Part shown: one piece after another, positions 17,688 to 25,016 of the stretch
Position numbering within the stretch: the first letter of the stretch is position 1
Layout: every line of letters begins with the position of its first letter
Notes under the pieces: generated by a model
Seen by the model: only the letters and a program-made list of their open reading frames with translations
Told to the model about the DNA's origin: nothing
The model's database searches: none
Translations under genes and position numbers: made by a program
NCBI RefSeq assembly: GCF_000220985.1
Contig: NZ_AFRW01000089.1
Span: forward strand, 1 to 34,620
Origin: Nesterenkonia sp. F
Lineage (GTDB): Bacteria > Actinomycetota > Actinomycetes > Actinomycetales > Micrococcaceae
Reading direction: 5' to 3'
DNA: 34,620 nucleotides

Positions 17688-18572
17688 TCAGAACCCCTTT
17701 CCTCCGGTGACGGGCACGACGGCCCCGGACGTGTAGGACGCCTCGTCGCTGGCCAGGTACACGTAGGCGCCGGCCAGCTCGGCAGGCTGGCCGGGGCGGC
17801 CCAGCGGGGTGTCCCGGCCGAACTGCTCGACGGCCTCGTCCTCGAAGCCCGTCGCGGGGATCAGCGGTGTCCAGATCGGCCCCGGGGCCACGGCGTTGAC
17901 CCGGATGCCCCGATCGCCCAGCTCGTCGGCCAGCGCTTCGGTGAAGGCGACCTGGGCCGCCTTGGTCATCGCATAGTCGAGCAGCGCGGGCTTCGGCTCG
18001 GCGGCCTGGATCGAGGTGGTGGTGATGATCGAGGACCCGGGGGAGAGGTGCGGCACCGCCTCGCGGGCGACCACGAGGTGCCCGACGAGATTGGTGTCGA
18101 CCACGCGGCGGATCTCGTCGACCGAGAGCGTCTCGATGCCCTCGCGACGGCGCTGGTGGCCGGCGTTGAGGACGACGACGTCCAGCCCGCCCAATGCCTC
18201 GGCGGCCTCGGAGACCGCCTCGACGGCCTGCTGCTCGTCACGGATGTCGGCGAGGATCGGCGTGCATCGCCGTCCGGCCTCCTCGACCAGACGGACGGTC
18301 TCGGCGGCGTCCTCGTGCTCCTCGGAGAAGTGCACGATGGCGACGTCGGCGCCCTCCCGAGCGTAGGCCAGCGCGACGGCTCGGCCGATGCCGGAGTCGC
18401 CGCCGGTGATCAGCGCCCGCCGTCCGGCGAGCCGCTCATGCCCGGTCCAGCTCTGCTCGCCATGATCGGGCCGCGGGTCCATGGGACCGGTGAGCCCCGG
18501 CTGGGCGGCCTGCTGCTGGGCACCGACGCTCGTGGGGCGTCCGGTGCGCGGGTCATCGGGGGTCGTGGCCAT
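17688..18572 (-). CDS. SDR-family oxidoreductase (YghA/YhdF type)
   Basis: NAD(P)-dependent short-chain dehydrogenase, 294 residues. After a 45-residue disordered start it shows ALITGGDSGIGRAVALAYAREGADV (cofactor site), NAG in VVLNAG, the catalytic YxxxK (DYAMTKAA) and the C-terminal YVYLASDEASYTSGAVVPVTGG. Proteins with this long polar N-terminus are often general-stress dehydrogenases. ATG 18572 is chosen because AGGAGG lies just upstream; an in-frame start at 18638 has no such site. It is the first gene of a leftward unit with the Rho-N protein. Confidence 0.92.
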   Translation of the reverse strand: MATTPDDPRTGRPTSVGAQQQAAQPGLTGPMDPRPDHGEQSWTGHERLAGRRALITGGDSGIGRAVALAYAREGADVAIVHFSEEHEDAAETVRLVEEAGRRCTPILADIRDEQQAVEAVSEAAEALGGLDVVVLNAGHQRRREGIETLSVDEIRRVVDTNLVGHLVVAREAVPHLSPGSSIITTTSIQAAEPKPALLDYAMTKAAQVAFTEALADELGDRGIRVNAVAPGPIWTPLIPATGFEDEAVEQFGRDTPLGRPGQPAELAGAYVYLASDEASYTSGAVVPVTGGKGF

Positions 18573-18663
18573 CGAGCCTCCTGTCGGACGGTCCCGGTCT
18601 CCTGGTCCATGGACTGTCAGGGAGCCGCGTCCTGTCAAGGCCGCACGGTCCGGACGATGGAGG

Positions 18664-19098
18664 TCACCCGCGGGTGGCGGGGCGGAGCAGTCCGCTCAGC
18701 AGGCGGCGCCCGAGGAGCAGGACGGTGAGCACGACGGTGGTGACCATGATGAAGGAGGCCGGTGCGCCGCCCAGTCCCAGCAGCACGCGCAGCGCCATCC
18801 CGCCGGCGACCGTCGTGACGAGGACGAGCAGGCCGTCGGGCCAGAGCCGCGAGGGACGAGCCAGCGGCCAGAGTGTCGCGGAGACGATGATCAGCGCCAG
18901 GAGGAAGGGCGAGGCGGTGGTCAGCACGTCGAGCGCGGCCAGTCCGCTCTCGTGGGTGCGGTTTCCCGCGGCGGCGAAGATCAGCACCAGCACGACGTCG
19001 GCCACCAGGAGCAGCAGACGAGTCGAGACGGCAGATCGCCTCAGGGCACGGCGGGATGAGGGCGTCGTGGACGGGCGTGGTGCGCGGAGCTCGGGCAT
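18664..19098 (-). CDS. DUF3054-type membrane protein
   Basis: 144 residues with four membrane helices (about residues 28-45, 56-75, 85-107 and 112-130). It has the characteristic D in the first helix (LLLVADVVLVLIFAAAGNRTHE) and a PLARPSRLWPDGLLV loop. This fits the DUF3054 family of small actinobacterial membrane proteins of unknown function. I chose ATG 19098, since TATCCT lies seven bases upstream for leaderless initiation; an in-frame start at 19170 would run into the SatD-side control region. Confidence 0.8.
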   Translation of the reverse strand: MPELRAPRPSTTPSSRRALRRSAVSTRLLLLVADVVLVLIFAAAGNRTHESGLAALDVLTTASPFLLALIIVSATLWPLARPSRLWPDGLLVLVTTVAGGMALRVLLGLGGAPASFIMVTTVVLTVLLLGRRLLSGLLRPATRG

Positions 19099-19105
19099 GT
19101 CGGTC

Positions 19106-19111
19106 AGGATA
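19106..19111 (-). promoter_or_regulatory. -10 element for leaderless DUF3054 gene
   Basis: TATCCT on the minus strand, seven bases before the ATG at 19098. The -35 is weak. Confidence 0.45.
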
Positions 19112-19186
19112 GAGTCGTCGACTGGATGCCGTCTCATCATGAGGGTGTATCGCCAGAAACAACCTTTCAAGGGTGTACTACCTGAT

Positions 19187-19204
19187 ACAACGTGTTACCG
19201 TTGT
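19187..19204 (+). promoter_or_regulatory. Inverted repeat just before the SatD-like gene
   Basis: ACAACG-tgttac-CGTTGT, a perfect 6-bp inverted repeat ending three bases before the ATG at 19208. TGTTAC is also repeated with a 9-base period (19193 and 19202), and the region is clearly more AT-rich than its surroundings. The downstream protein carries a helix-turn-helix, so autoregulation through this site is a reasonable guess. Confidence 0.45.
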
Positions 19205-19207
19205 TAC

Positions 19208-19807
19208 ATGTACGTGCTGACCATGGACCAGAAAGGCTCCCGACGCGGGGGAGACCTCGTCGGCGAAGCGCTGCAGACATTCTCCGCCCTCGCCGGGGCC
19301 GGCGTGGCCCGCCCGTTCCAGCGCACCGCCGGCGACGAGATCCAGGCCGTGCTCACTGATGCCGCGTCCGTGGTGGAGGTGATGCTGCACGCAGCCCGGG
19401 ACGGCCGCTGGAGCGCCGGCCTCGGCGTCGGGCCCGTCGAGCAGCCGATGCCGGAGGAGACGCGAGCCGGTCGGGGACCGGCCTTCGAGCATGCGCGCGA
19501 TGCGGTGACACGCGCGAAGCGGGCGCCCGGCGGCGTCGCCTGCACGGCCGAGCACCCCGACGCCGAGCACGTCGAGGCAGTGCTGCAGCTGCTCGCCGAA
19601 CTCGATCAGCGACGCACCGACTCCAGTCAGCAGGTCGGCGAGCTCATCGCCCAGGGGCGGACGCAGACCGAGGTCGCCGATCGACTCGGCATCAGCCAGC
19701 AGGCCGTCTCCCGCGCGCTGGATCGAGGCCTCTGGCACCAGACTCGGCGCGTCGTCGCCCTGGCCGTGCAGATGCTGGAGACGATGCATGAGGAGGTGAC
19801 CGCATGA
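19208..19807 (+). CDS. SatD-like protein with C-terminal helix-turn-helix
   Basis: 199 residues, cytoplasmic. The start MYVLTMDQKGSRRGGDLV resembles SatD-family proteins, in which an Asp is followed by an S-R pair. Further conserved-looking parts are RTAGDEIQAVL (residues 39-49), WSAGLGVGPV and GPAFEHARDAVTRAKR. Laid out this way, D7 and the GDE at 42-44 occupy the places of the two metal-binding sites in nucleotide-cyclase/GGDEF-type palm domains; this comparison is my own reading, not established. Residues about 151-175 (TEVADRLGISQQAVSRAL) form a helix-turn-helix. The stop overlaps the start of a membrane-protein gene (ATGA), giving a two-gene module. SatD was first named from the Streptococcus mutans acid-tolerance locus; its biochemical role is unknown to me. 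Confidence 0.75.
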   Translation: MYVLTMDQKGSRRGGDLVGEALQTFSALAGAGVARPFQRTAGDEIQAVLTDAASVVEVMLHAARDGRWSAGLGVGPVEQPMPEETRAGRGPAFEHARDAVTRAKRAPGGVACTAEHPDAEHVEAVLQLLAELDQRRTDSSQQVGELIAQGRTQTEVADRLGISQQAVSRALDRGLWHQTRRVVALAVQMLETMHEEVTA

Positions 19808-20364
19808 TCGTCCTGACCTTGATGCTCACCGCGGCAGCGGCGGCGCCCGCGGCGCTCTCCATGCTGCCTCAGCATCGTCGGCCGCGCCTGCTGATCAAGA
19901 ATCTCGCCGCCGTCGCCCAGCTGGTCCTCCTGGCCGCCGCTGCTCTCTGCGCGCTGGCCGCCGAGCAGACGGCGACATCGGTGGTCGGACTGGCACTCAC
20001 CGTCCTCATCACGGCGGCGGCCGCCGCCGTGGGAGGCTCCGGAGTCTCGACGGCCGTGCTGGACAGTGCTGCGCGGGAGCACCGCGAAGACCCGGCGGAA
20101 CAGGTGAGCGACCTTCCGCCCGACGATCGCCCCGTGCTCCGCGGGGGAGCGTGGATCGGAGTTCTGGAGCGGCTGGCCGCCGTCGTGACCCTGCTCGCCG
20201 CATGGCCCGAAGGGCTGGCCGTGGTGCTCGCGGTCAAGGGCTTGGCGCGCTACTCGGAGCTGCGGCGGCCGAACGGCGCGGCGGAGCGGTTCATCATCGG
20301 CACCTTCTGCTCCGTGCTCTGGGCTTCGGCCTGCGCCGGGATCGCGATGCTGGTGACGGCGTGA
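19804..20364 (+). CDS. Membrane protein paired with SatD (DUF3307-like C-terminal half)
   Basis: 186 residues with about five hydrophobic helices. The C-terminal half (about 115-185) has the pattern GAWIGVLERLAAVVTLLA, then VLAVKGLARYSELRRP, then AERFIIGTFCSVLWASA. It closely follows the GxWIGxLER, AxKSxxRF and EYxxIGTxxS motifs I associate with DUF3307 proteins beside SatD in Firmicutes and Bacteroidetes. The N-terminal half is a poorly conserved Ala/Leu membrane region. Translation is coupled to the SatD gene by the ATGA overlap, so the two products probably act together at the membrane. No transport or enzymatic motif is seen. Confidence 0.7.
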   Translation: MIVLTLMLTAAAAAPAALSMLPQHRRPRLLIKNLAAVAQLVLLAAAALCALAAEQTATSVVGLALTVLITAAAAAVGGSGVSTAVLDSAAREHREDPAEQVSDLPPDDRPVLRGGAWIGVLERLAAVVTLLAAWPEGLAVVLAVKGLARYSELRRPNGAAERFIIGTFCSVLWASACAGIAMLVTA

Positions 20365-20850
20365 GCGGTGGGCGGCGAGGAGCGCGAGCCCCACATAAAC
20401 CTGACATAACCCTTAGGCGAGTCCGCGAGCCGAGGGAGGAGGAACAGCTGCCCGCAGTGACCTCCCGCGTCGTGGCGGCGCGTGCGTGCTGACGTCACGA
20501 GCCGCTCTGGGGAGGCGGGACCCGTCGGTCAGCATCCCGCCGTCGTCGCATCGTTCACGAGGGAGGCGGCGCCGACTTCGCAGGGCGTCGAGAGCTGTTC
20601 GACGAGAGCCAGTCACCGAGGCGGCGACTCGCGAGTCGTTGAGCGTCCGTCCGGCCACGTGCCGACCAGCCTGACCCGAAGCCTGAAGGCCGGCGGCAGA
20701 TGCCGTGTGCGCGACTGCGTGCCGCTGCAGGGGCGGCCGGACGAGAGCCGGCGCGGCATCGCACATCGATGATCCTCAGGGCCGCATCACGACCCATGGG
20801 GCAACAGCGTCGACCGACGATCATCGGGGGAGGAGGCGTCCAGAACCACA

Positions 20851-20878
20851 AGTTGACATAATGCAGATTATCGGACAA
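20851..20878 (-). other. dif: dif site (XerC/XerD chromosome-dimer resolution site)
   Basis: Read on the minus strand the 28 bases divide into an 11-base XerC arm TTGTCCGATAA, a 6-base centre TCTGCA and an 11-base XerD arm TTATGTCAACT. This is the 11+6+11 architecture of bacterial dif sites. The XerD arm differs from the B. subtilis arm (TTATGTAAACT) by one base, and CCGATAAT with ATTATGTCAA is the form expected in actinobacteria. It lies in a gene-free gap, as dif often does. Genes to the left run mainly rightward and genes to the right mainly leftward, that is, toward dif, as expected at a terminus. Confidence 0.85.
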
Positions 20879-21186
20879 TCACGAGGAGGCTCGGAAAGGG
20901 CCTGCGGCTCGTCGTCAGCCGGCCTCACCGCCGTGAGCACTCCTGCGTGGACAGCCGGCCCGACTGTGCTCTTCCAGGCCGCGACACCGCCGCGCCCCGG
21001 GTGCTTCAGCGCTGTCCGCCCCCTGGCGCCTCGTTCGGCCGGCACTGCGGTTGACTCGGGACGGTCTGGAGGGGCCGGCCGCGGCGACAGGGCGACGCAT
21101 GCAGCCCTGCTGCACGTCGCCGCGGCACCATTCGCATCTGTGACCGCTCCCCGCCGAGCAGCATGTCGCGTCCGCCTCTGCGAGAA

Positions 21187-21198
21187 CAGTTGACATAA
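21187..21198. repeat. Exact 12-bp copy of the dif XerD-arm side
   Basis: AGTTGACATAAT is identical to 20851-20862 and in the same direction, 336 bases away. The rest of the dif sequence is missing here. It may be a relic of Xer-dependent integration or a chance partial match. Confidence 0.55.
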
Positions 21199-21215
21199 TC
21201 GTGGCCGTTGCGCCC

Positions 21216-22130
21216 TCAGCCGTTCCCGTGCCCGGCGGCGCGCAGGTGGTCCTCCAACCGATGCGTCCCGGTGCGTTCGCCCACGCCGTCGCCGGAGAAG
21301 CCGTCCAGGAAGAACTGGGCCAGATCGTGGACCCGAGCCGCCGGCCGCAGAAGCGGCAGCCCTGCGCGCAGCAGCCCGGTCGGCACATCCACGATGCGGG
21401 CCGGCAGATCGCACACGGCGAAGCACAGCTGCAGGATCTCACGCAGCGTGAAGACCTCCGGGCCGCCGACGTCCCAGGCGCGGTGCCGATGTCCGAGCTC
21501 ATCCCGCACCGGATCCTCCGCGTCCGTCGAGGTGAGCTGATCGACCAGGAAATCCGCGAGATCCTGTCCATGGATCGGATTCAGTCGCACCGACCCGTCT
21601 CCGATGCTGAGCGCGACTCCGCGACGGGCCATCGCCAGGAGCTCCTCCATATCCGAGAAGTACCCGCTGGGGTTCACCACTGCCGACGGCACGGGACTGC
21701 GCCGCAGCGCGGCCACGAAGGCACGCTTGGCCCGCACCAGCTGCGAGTGACTGCGCTCGGCGTGCATCACATGCACGTAGCCGAACTGCCTCGCCGACGA
21801 CCGCTCGGCCTCGGCCAGCAGTGCCAGGTTCGCCGCGAAGTCCACATCCCAGGGGTCGGCCTTCTGCCTGGTCACGCCCAGAGCGGAGAGCACCGTCTCC
21901 CCGGGCCGCACGAGCCCGTCGAGTGGTCCGGCGACGATGTCGCATTCGACCCATTCGTCGACCAGCCCCTCCAGCGCCGGCGCGCCATGGGCCCCCGGGC
22001 CGCCGGCGCGGCCGACGTCGCGGACCACAGCACGCACCCGGAATCCCCGTCGATGCAGAGTCCTGACCAGGTGCCGCCCCAGATAGCCGCTCGCGCCCGC
22101 CACCAGCACGTCGTCTCGAGGGTCCGCCAT
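21216..22130 (-). CDS. NAD(P)-binding atypical SDR (NmrA / NDUFA9-like)
   Basis: 304 residues. The N-terminal VLVAGASGYLGRHLVRTLHRRGFRVRAVVRD is the GxxGxxG dinucleotide-binding fold of extended atypical SDRs. VVNPSGYFSDMEELL, NPIHGQDLADFLVDQL and WDVGGPEVFTLREIL match the isomerase/reductase-like members related to complex I subunit NDUFA9. The usual catalytic YxxxK is not present. Substrate unknown. It is divergent from the methyltransferase gene with only 24 bases between the two start codons, and both appear to be leaderless. Confidence 0.85.
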   Translation of the reverse strand: MADPRDDVLVAGASGYLGRHLVRTLHRRGFRVRAVVRDVGRAGGPGAHGAPALEGLVDEWVECDIVAGPLDGLVRPGETVLSALGVTRQKADPWDVDFAANLALLAEAERSSARQFGYVHVMHAERSHSQLVRAKRAFVAALRRSPVPSAVVNPSGYFSDMEELLAMARRGVALSIGDGSVRLNPIHGQDLADFLVDQLTSTDAEDPVRDELGHRHRAWDVGGPEVFTLREILQLCFAVCDLPARIVDVPTGLLRAGLPLLRPAARVHDLAQFFLDGFSGDGVGERTGTHRLEDHLRAAGHGNG

Positions 22131-22138
22131 GGCGTCAG

Positions 22139-22148
22139 ACTATAGGCT
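22139..22148. promoter_or_regulatory. Overlapping divergent -10 elements
   Basis: Plus strand: TAGGCT (22143-22148), six bases before the ATG at 22155. Minus strand: TATAGT (22144-22139), eight bases before the ATG at 22130. The two hexamers share bases 22143-22144, so polymerase could hardly occupy both promoters at once. Each -35 would lie inside the opposite gene. Confidence 0.55.
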
Positions 22149-22154
22149 GGCTCC

Positions 22155-23087
22155 ATGACTGGGGAGATCTCCGAGGCCGCGGGCGCGGATCCATGGCCGG
22201 TGCGCTGCCCGCACTGCGGGCGCGCCCTGCGCGTCGACCGTCGCCCGCCCGACCAGCACGTCGGAAACGACGCCGGGCAGCACGCCGGGCAGCACGCCGG
22301 CCGGCCGACGACGATCCGCGCGCTCTCCTGCGACGGCGGCCACCGGTTCGACGCCGCGCGCCAGGGATACGTCAATCTGCTGGTCGGCCGCGGCAGCTCC
22401 GCCACGCCCGACGACACGGCGATGATCATGGCTCGTGAACGAGTCCAGGACGCCGGGATCCTGCGCAGCGTCACCGAGGCTCTGACGGCGATCGCCGCCC
22501 GGACGACGGCGCCGCGCCAGGTGCTCGACTGCGGCGCCGGCACCGGTCATCATCTCCATGCCCTGCTCGAGGCGCTGCCGGCGGCGTCCGGGATCGCCCT
22601 CGACCTGTCCCCCGCGGGACTCAAGCGTGCCGCCAAGCACCCGCGGACGCTCGCGCTGGCCTGGGACCTCTGGCGCCCTCTGCCGGTGGCCGACGCATCG
22701 ATCGACCTGCTCGTCGACGTCTTCGCACCCCGCAGTCCCGCCGAGTACGCCCGCGTGCTCTCCCCCGGCGGGCGCGCGGTCGTCGTCACGCCGCGCCCCG
22801 GCCACCTGCATGAGCTCGCCGCCCATGGACTGCTCGGCATGCGCGAGGGCAAGCATCGTGAGCTGCTCGCGCGGATGGGCGAGGCGCTGGGCGATCCCGA
22901 GGAGCATCGCCGTATCGGCGAGACGATCGACCTCGACGCCGAGCAGGCGGCGGATCTGATCATGATGGGCCCTGCGGGTCATCACCGTCATCGGGATCAG
23001 GTCCTGCACGATGTGGGCCGCGAAGGCACCCGGAGGGCGACTGTCGACGTCGATGTCACCACCTGGCGACGTCATGCTGGTGACTGA
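22155..23087 (+). CDS. RlmA-like 23S rRNA (guanine-N1) methyltransferase
   Basis: SAM-dependent methyltransferase of 310 residues. A zinc site is formed by C18, C21 (CPHC), C59 and H63 (CDGGH), the order seen in RlmA. HRFDAARQGYVNLL follows as in that family. The SAM motif is VLDCGAGTGHH (about residue 118), with DVFAPR in the place of the catalytic DxFxP loop. RlmA/TlrB enzymes methylate G745 or G748 of 23S rRNA, and some give macrolide or tylosin resistance; which base is modified here is unknown. The segment between the zinc pairs is longer than usual and holds a DAGQHAGQHAGR repeat. Confidence 0.85.
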   Translation: MTGEISEAAGADPWPVRCPHCGRALRVDRRPPDQHVGNDAGQHAGQHAGRPTTIRALSCDGGHRFDAARQGYVNLLVGRGSSATPDDTAMIMARERVQDAGILRSVTEALTAIAARTTAPRQVLDCGAGTGHHLHALLEALPAASGIALDLSPAGLKRAAKHPRTLALAWDLWRPLPVADASIDLLVDVFAPRSPAEYARVLSPGGRAVVVTPRPGHLHELAAHGLLGMREGKHRELLARMGEALGDPEEHRRIGETIDLDAEQAADLIMMGPAGHHRHRDQVLHDVGREGTRRATVDVDVTTWRRHAGD

Positions 23088-23183
23088 TTCTGTCATCTGG
23101 GGCACAATGGGAAGTCACAGCACGTCTGGCCGGACGGCCGATGGCCCGTCCGGCGACTCCGACACGGACGACGAGGGGGCATC

Positions 23184-23669
23184 GTGATCGAGTGGTTCTC
23201 CGAGAACCTCTGGGCCGCCTGGATCGGGCTGACCCTGGTGCTGCTGGTGCTCGAGCTGATGATGCTCGATCTGCTCTTCCTGATGCTCGCCGCCGGATCG
23301 GCCTCGGCGACGACGGTCGCGCTGGCCGGCGGCCCCGGCTGGCTGCAGGTGGTCGTCGGCTCGGCCACCGCGCTGCTGATGCTCGGTGCGGTCCGCCCGG
23401 TGGCCCTGCGGCATCTGCGCCGCACGCCGGAGCACCAGCTGACCAACGTGGACCGGATGGCGGGCATGGAGGCCCACCCGCTTGAGACCGTCACCGAGCA
23501 CGACGGGCTGGCCGAGGTCGACGGCGACACCTGGACCGCACGCACTGTGGCCGGCGCGACGATCGAACCGGGCATGGCCGCCGTCGTCGACTCCGTCGAC
23601 GGAGCGACGGTCTATCTGCGTCCGGCGGCGAGCATCGACTGGCACGACCCCGATGAGAGAGAGGCCTGA
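23184..23669 (+). CDS. NfeD-like membrane protein
   Basis: 161 residues: about three N-terminal helices (LWAAWIGLTLVLLVLELMML; LFLMLAAGSASATTVAL; GWLQVVVGSATALLMLGAV) and a C-terminal OB-fold-like domain (GLAEVDGDTWTARTVAGATIEPGMAAVVDSVDGATVYLRPA). This is the short NfeD type that partners SPFH proteins. The start GTG follows AGGGGG. The SPFH gene begins six bases after its stop, so they form one operon. A weak promoter (GTGACT, 17 bases, CACAAT) may lie around 23081-23108. Confidence 0.88.
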   Translation: MIEWFSENLWAAWIGLTLVLLVLELMMLDLLFLMLAAGSASATTVALAGGPGWLQVVVGSATALLMLGAVRPVALRHLRRTPEHQLTNVDRMAGMEAHPLETVTEHDGLAEVDGDTWTARTVAGATIEPGMAAVVDSVDGATVYLRPAASIDWHDPDEREA

Positions 23670-23675
23670 GAAGCC

Positions 23676-24926
23676 ATGGATGTCGCACTGATGATCATTC
23701 TGGTCGTCCTGGTGGTGCTGGTGGTGGTGATCCTGTCCAAGAGCGTCAAGATCGTCCCCCAGGCCCGGGCCGGCATCGTCGAGCGCCTGGGCAAGTTCCA
23801 GCGGGCCCAGACCCCGGGCCTGACTCTGCTGGTGCCGTTCATCGACCGGATGCTGCCGCTGCTGGACATGCGCGAGCAGGTCGTCTCGTTCCCGCCGCAG
23901 CCGGTGATCACCGAGGACAACCTGGTGGTCTCCATCGACACGGTCGTCTACTTCCAGATCACCGATCCGAAGGCCGCCAGCTACGAGATCCAGAACTACA
24001 TCGTCGCCGTCGAGCAGCTGACCACCACCACGCTGCGCAACGTGGTCGGCGGCATGCACCTGGAGGCGACGCTGACCTCGCGCGACCGGATCAACGCCCA
24101 GCTGCGCGGCGAGCTGGACAAGGTCACCGGACGCTGGGGCATCCGCGTCGCCCGCGTGGAGCTGAAGGCGATCGAGCCGCCGCACAGCATCCAGGAGTCC
24201 ATGGAGAAGCAGATGCGCGCCGAGCGCGACCGGCGCGCCGCGATCCTCACCGCCGAGGGCACCAAGCAGTCGGCCATCCTCACCGCCGAGGGCGAACGGC
24301 AGTCGGCCATCCTCGCCGCCGAGGGTGAGGCGCAGGCGCGCATCCTGGGGGCCAATGCTGAGGCCCAGGCGATCGAGACGGTCTTCCAGGCCGTCCACGA
24401 CTCGGAGCCGAGCCCGGAGCTGCTCTCCTACCAGTACCTGCAGACGCTGCCGGACCTGGCCAAGGGCGATTCGAACACCATGTGGGTCATCCCCGGCGAG
24501 TTCGGCGAGGCGCTGAAGACCTTCTCCCGCGGATTCAGCGACGACGGCGGCTCGGGCGACGCCGGATCCGCCGAGGAGCGCGACGCCGAGCGCGCCGCCC
24601 GCGCCGAGCGGATGCGCGCCCGCCGCGCGCAGAAGGAGGCTGATCGGGCCGCCGGCCGGGCCGGCCCTCCCGGCATCTCCGAGGCGATCTCCGACCTCGC
24701 CGATTCGGCGCGCTCCACCTCGGTCACCGACGACGACCCGCACTACCAGAGCGCCGAATCGCTGGAGGACGAGGCCAGGCGGGCCGAGACCAGCAATGCG
24801 CAGACCTCCGCCCCGGGCGTCGGAGCGACTGATCCCGCCGAGGATCCGCAGGAGCCGAGCGCCGGCGACGCGGCCGAGGGTCCTGATGCGGAGGCGGATC
24901 GGGAGGACTCCGCGGGCCCGGCATGA
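23676..24926 (+). CDS. SPFH/band 7 membrane scaffold protein (QmcA/paraslipin type)
   Basis: 416 residues. One N-terminal membrane helix (VALMIILVVLVVLVVVIL) is followed by the SPFH domain (VKIVPQARAGIVERLGKF; EDNLVVSIDTVVYFQITDP; LRNVVGGMHLEATLTSRDRIN). Next comes a heptad/11-mer helical repeat (AILTAEGTKQS, AILTAEGERQS, AILAAEGEAQA), then a disordered acidic tail from about residue 285. Such proteins oligomerise in the membrane and organise lipid domains or proteases, with NfeD as partner. The tail is longer than in E. coli QmcA and rich in Ala, Asp and Glu. Confidence 0.9.
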   Translation: MDVALMIILVVLVVLVVVILSKSVKIVPQARAGIVERLGKFQRAQTPGLTLLVPFIDRMLPLLDMREQVVSFPPQPVITEDNLVVSIDTVVYFQITDPKAASYEIQNYIVAVEQLTTTTLRNVVGGMHLEATLTSRDRINAQLRGELDKVTGRWGIRVARVELKAIEPPHSIQESMEKQMRAERDRRAAILTAEGTKQSAILTAEGERQSAILAAEGEAQARILGANAEAQAIETVFQAVHDSEPSPELLSYQYLQTLPDLAKGDSNTMWVIPGEFGEALKTFSRGFSDDGGSGDAGSAEERDAERAARAERMRARRAQKEADRAAGRAGPPGISEAISDLADSARSTSVTDDDPHYQSAESLEDEARRAETSNAQTSAPGVGATDPAEDPQEPSAGDAAEGPDAEADREDSAGPA

Positions 24927-24945
24927 GACCATGGACGGCCGGATC

Positions 24946-24971
24946 GGAATAACCGACCCCGTGCCGATGTT
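24946..24971 (+). promoter_or_regulatory. Sigma-R/sigma-H-type promoter of rbpA
   Basis: GGAAT (24946-24950), exactly 18 bases, GTT (24969-24971). This is the consensus of the thiol-oxidative-stress ECF sigma factors (SigR in Streptomyces, SigH in mycobacteria). rbpA is a known SigR target in Streptomyces, which strengthens the call. The transcript would start close to 24978, leaving a leader of about 40 bases. Confidence 0.75.
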
Positions 24972-25016
24972 GAGTCCACTTGAGAGAGTCTGTCCCACCA
25001 CTGGAGGAGAACGCCG

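Larger units (their letters stand above)
20365..21215. other. 851-bp gene-free region carrying dif
   Basis: No open frame here on either strand looks like a protein; the translations are low-complexity Arg/Pro/Ser frames typical of noncoding GC-rich DNA. It holds the dif site at 20851-20878, a 12-bp arm copy at 21187-21198 and a pair of ACATAA words 11 bases apart at 20393-20409. The rest shows no structure I can name. Confidence 0.7.

Noticed and set aside
20393-20409. Two ACATAA words 11 bases apart, resembling a direct-repeat regulator box
   Set aside because: Only two short words, located just after a stop codon rather than before a gene; too weak to call an operator.
20490-20497. Palindrome TGACGTCA
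   Set aside because: An isolated 8-base palindrome in noncoding DNA is expected by chance and has no gene context.
20413-21193. Several open frames of 60-160 codons in the gap around dif
   Set aside because: None has a good start site, codon pattern or protein-like composition; the gap is better described as noncoding.
21189-21198. TTGACATAAT read as a -35 promoter element
   Set aside because: No -10-like hexamer follows at 16-18 bases and no rightward gene starts nearby; the identity to the dif arm is more telling.
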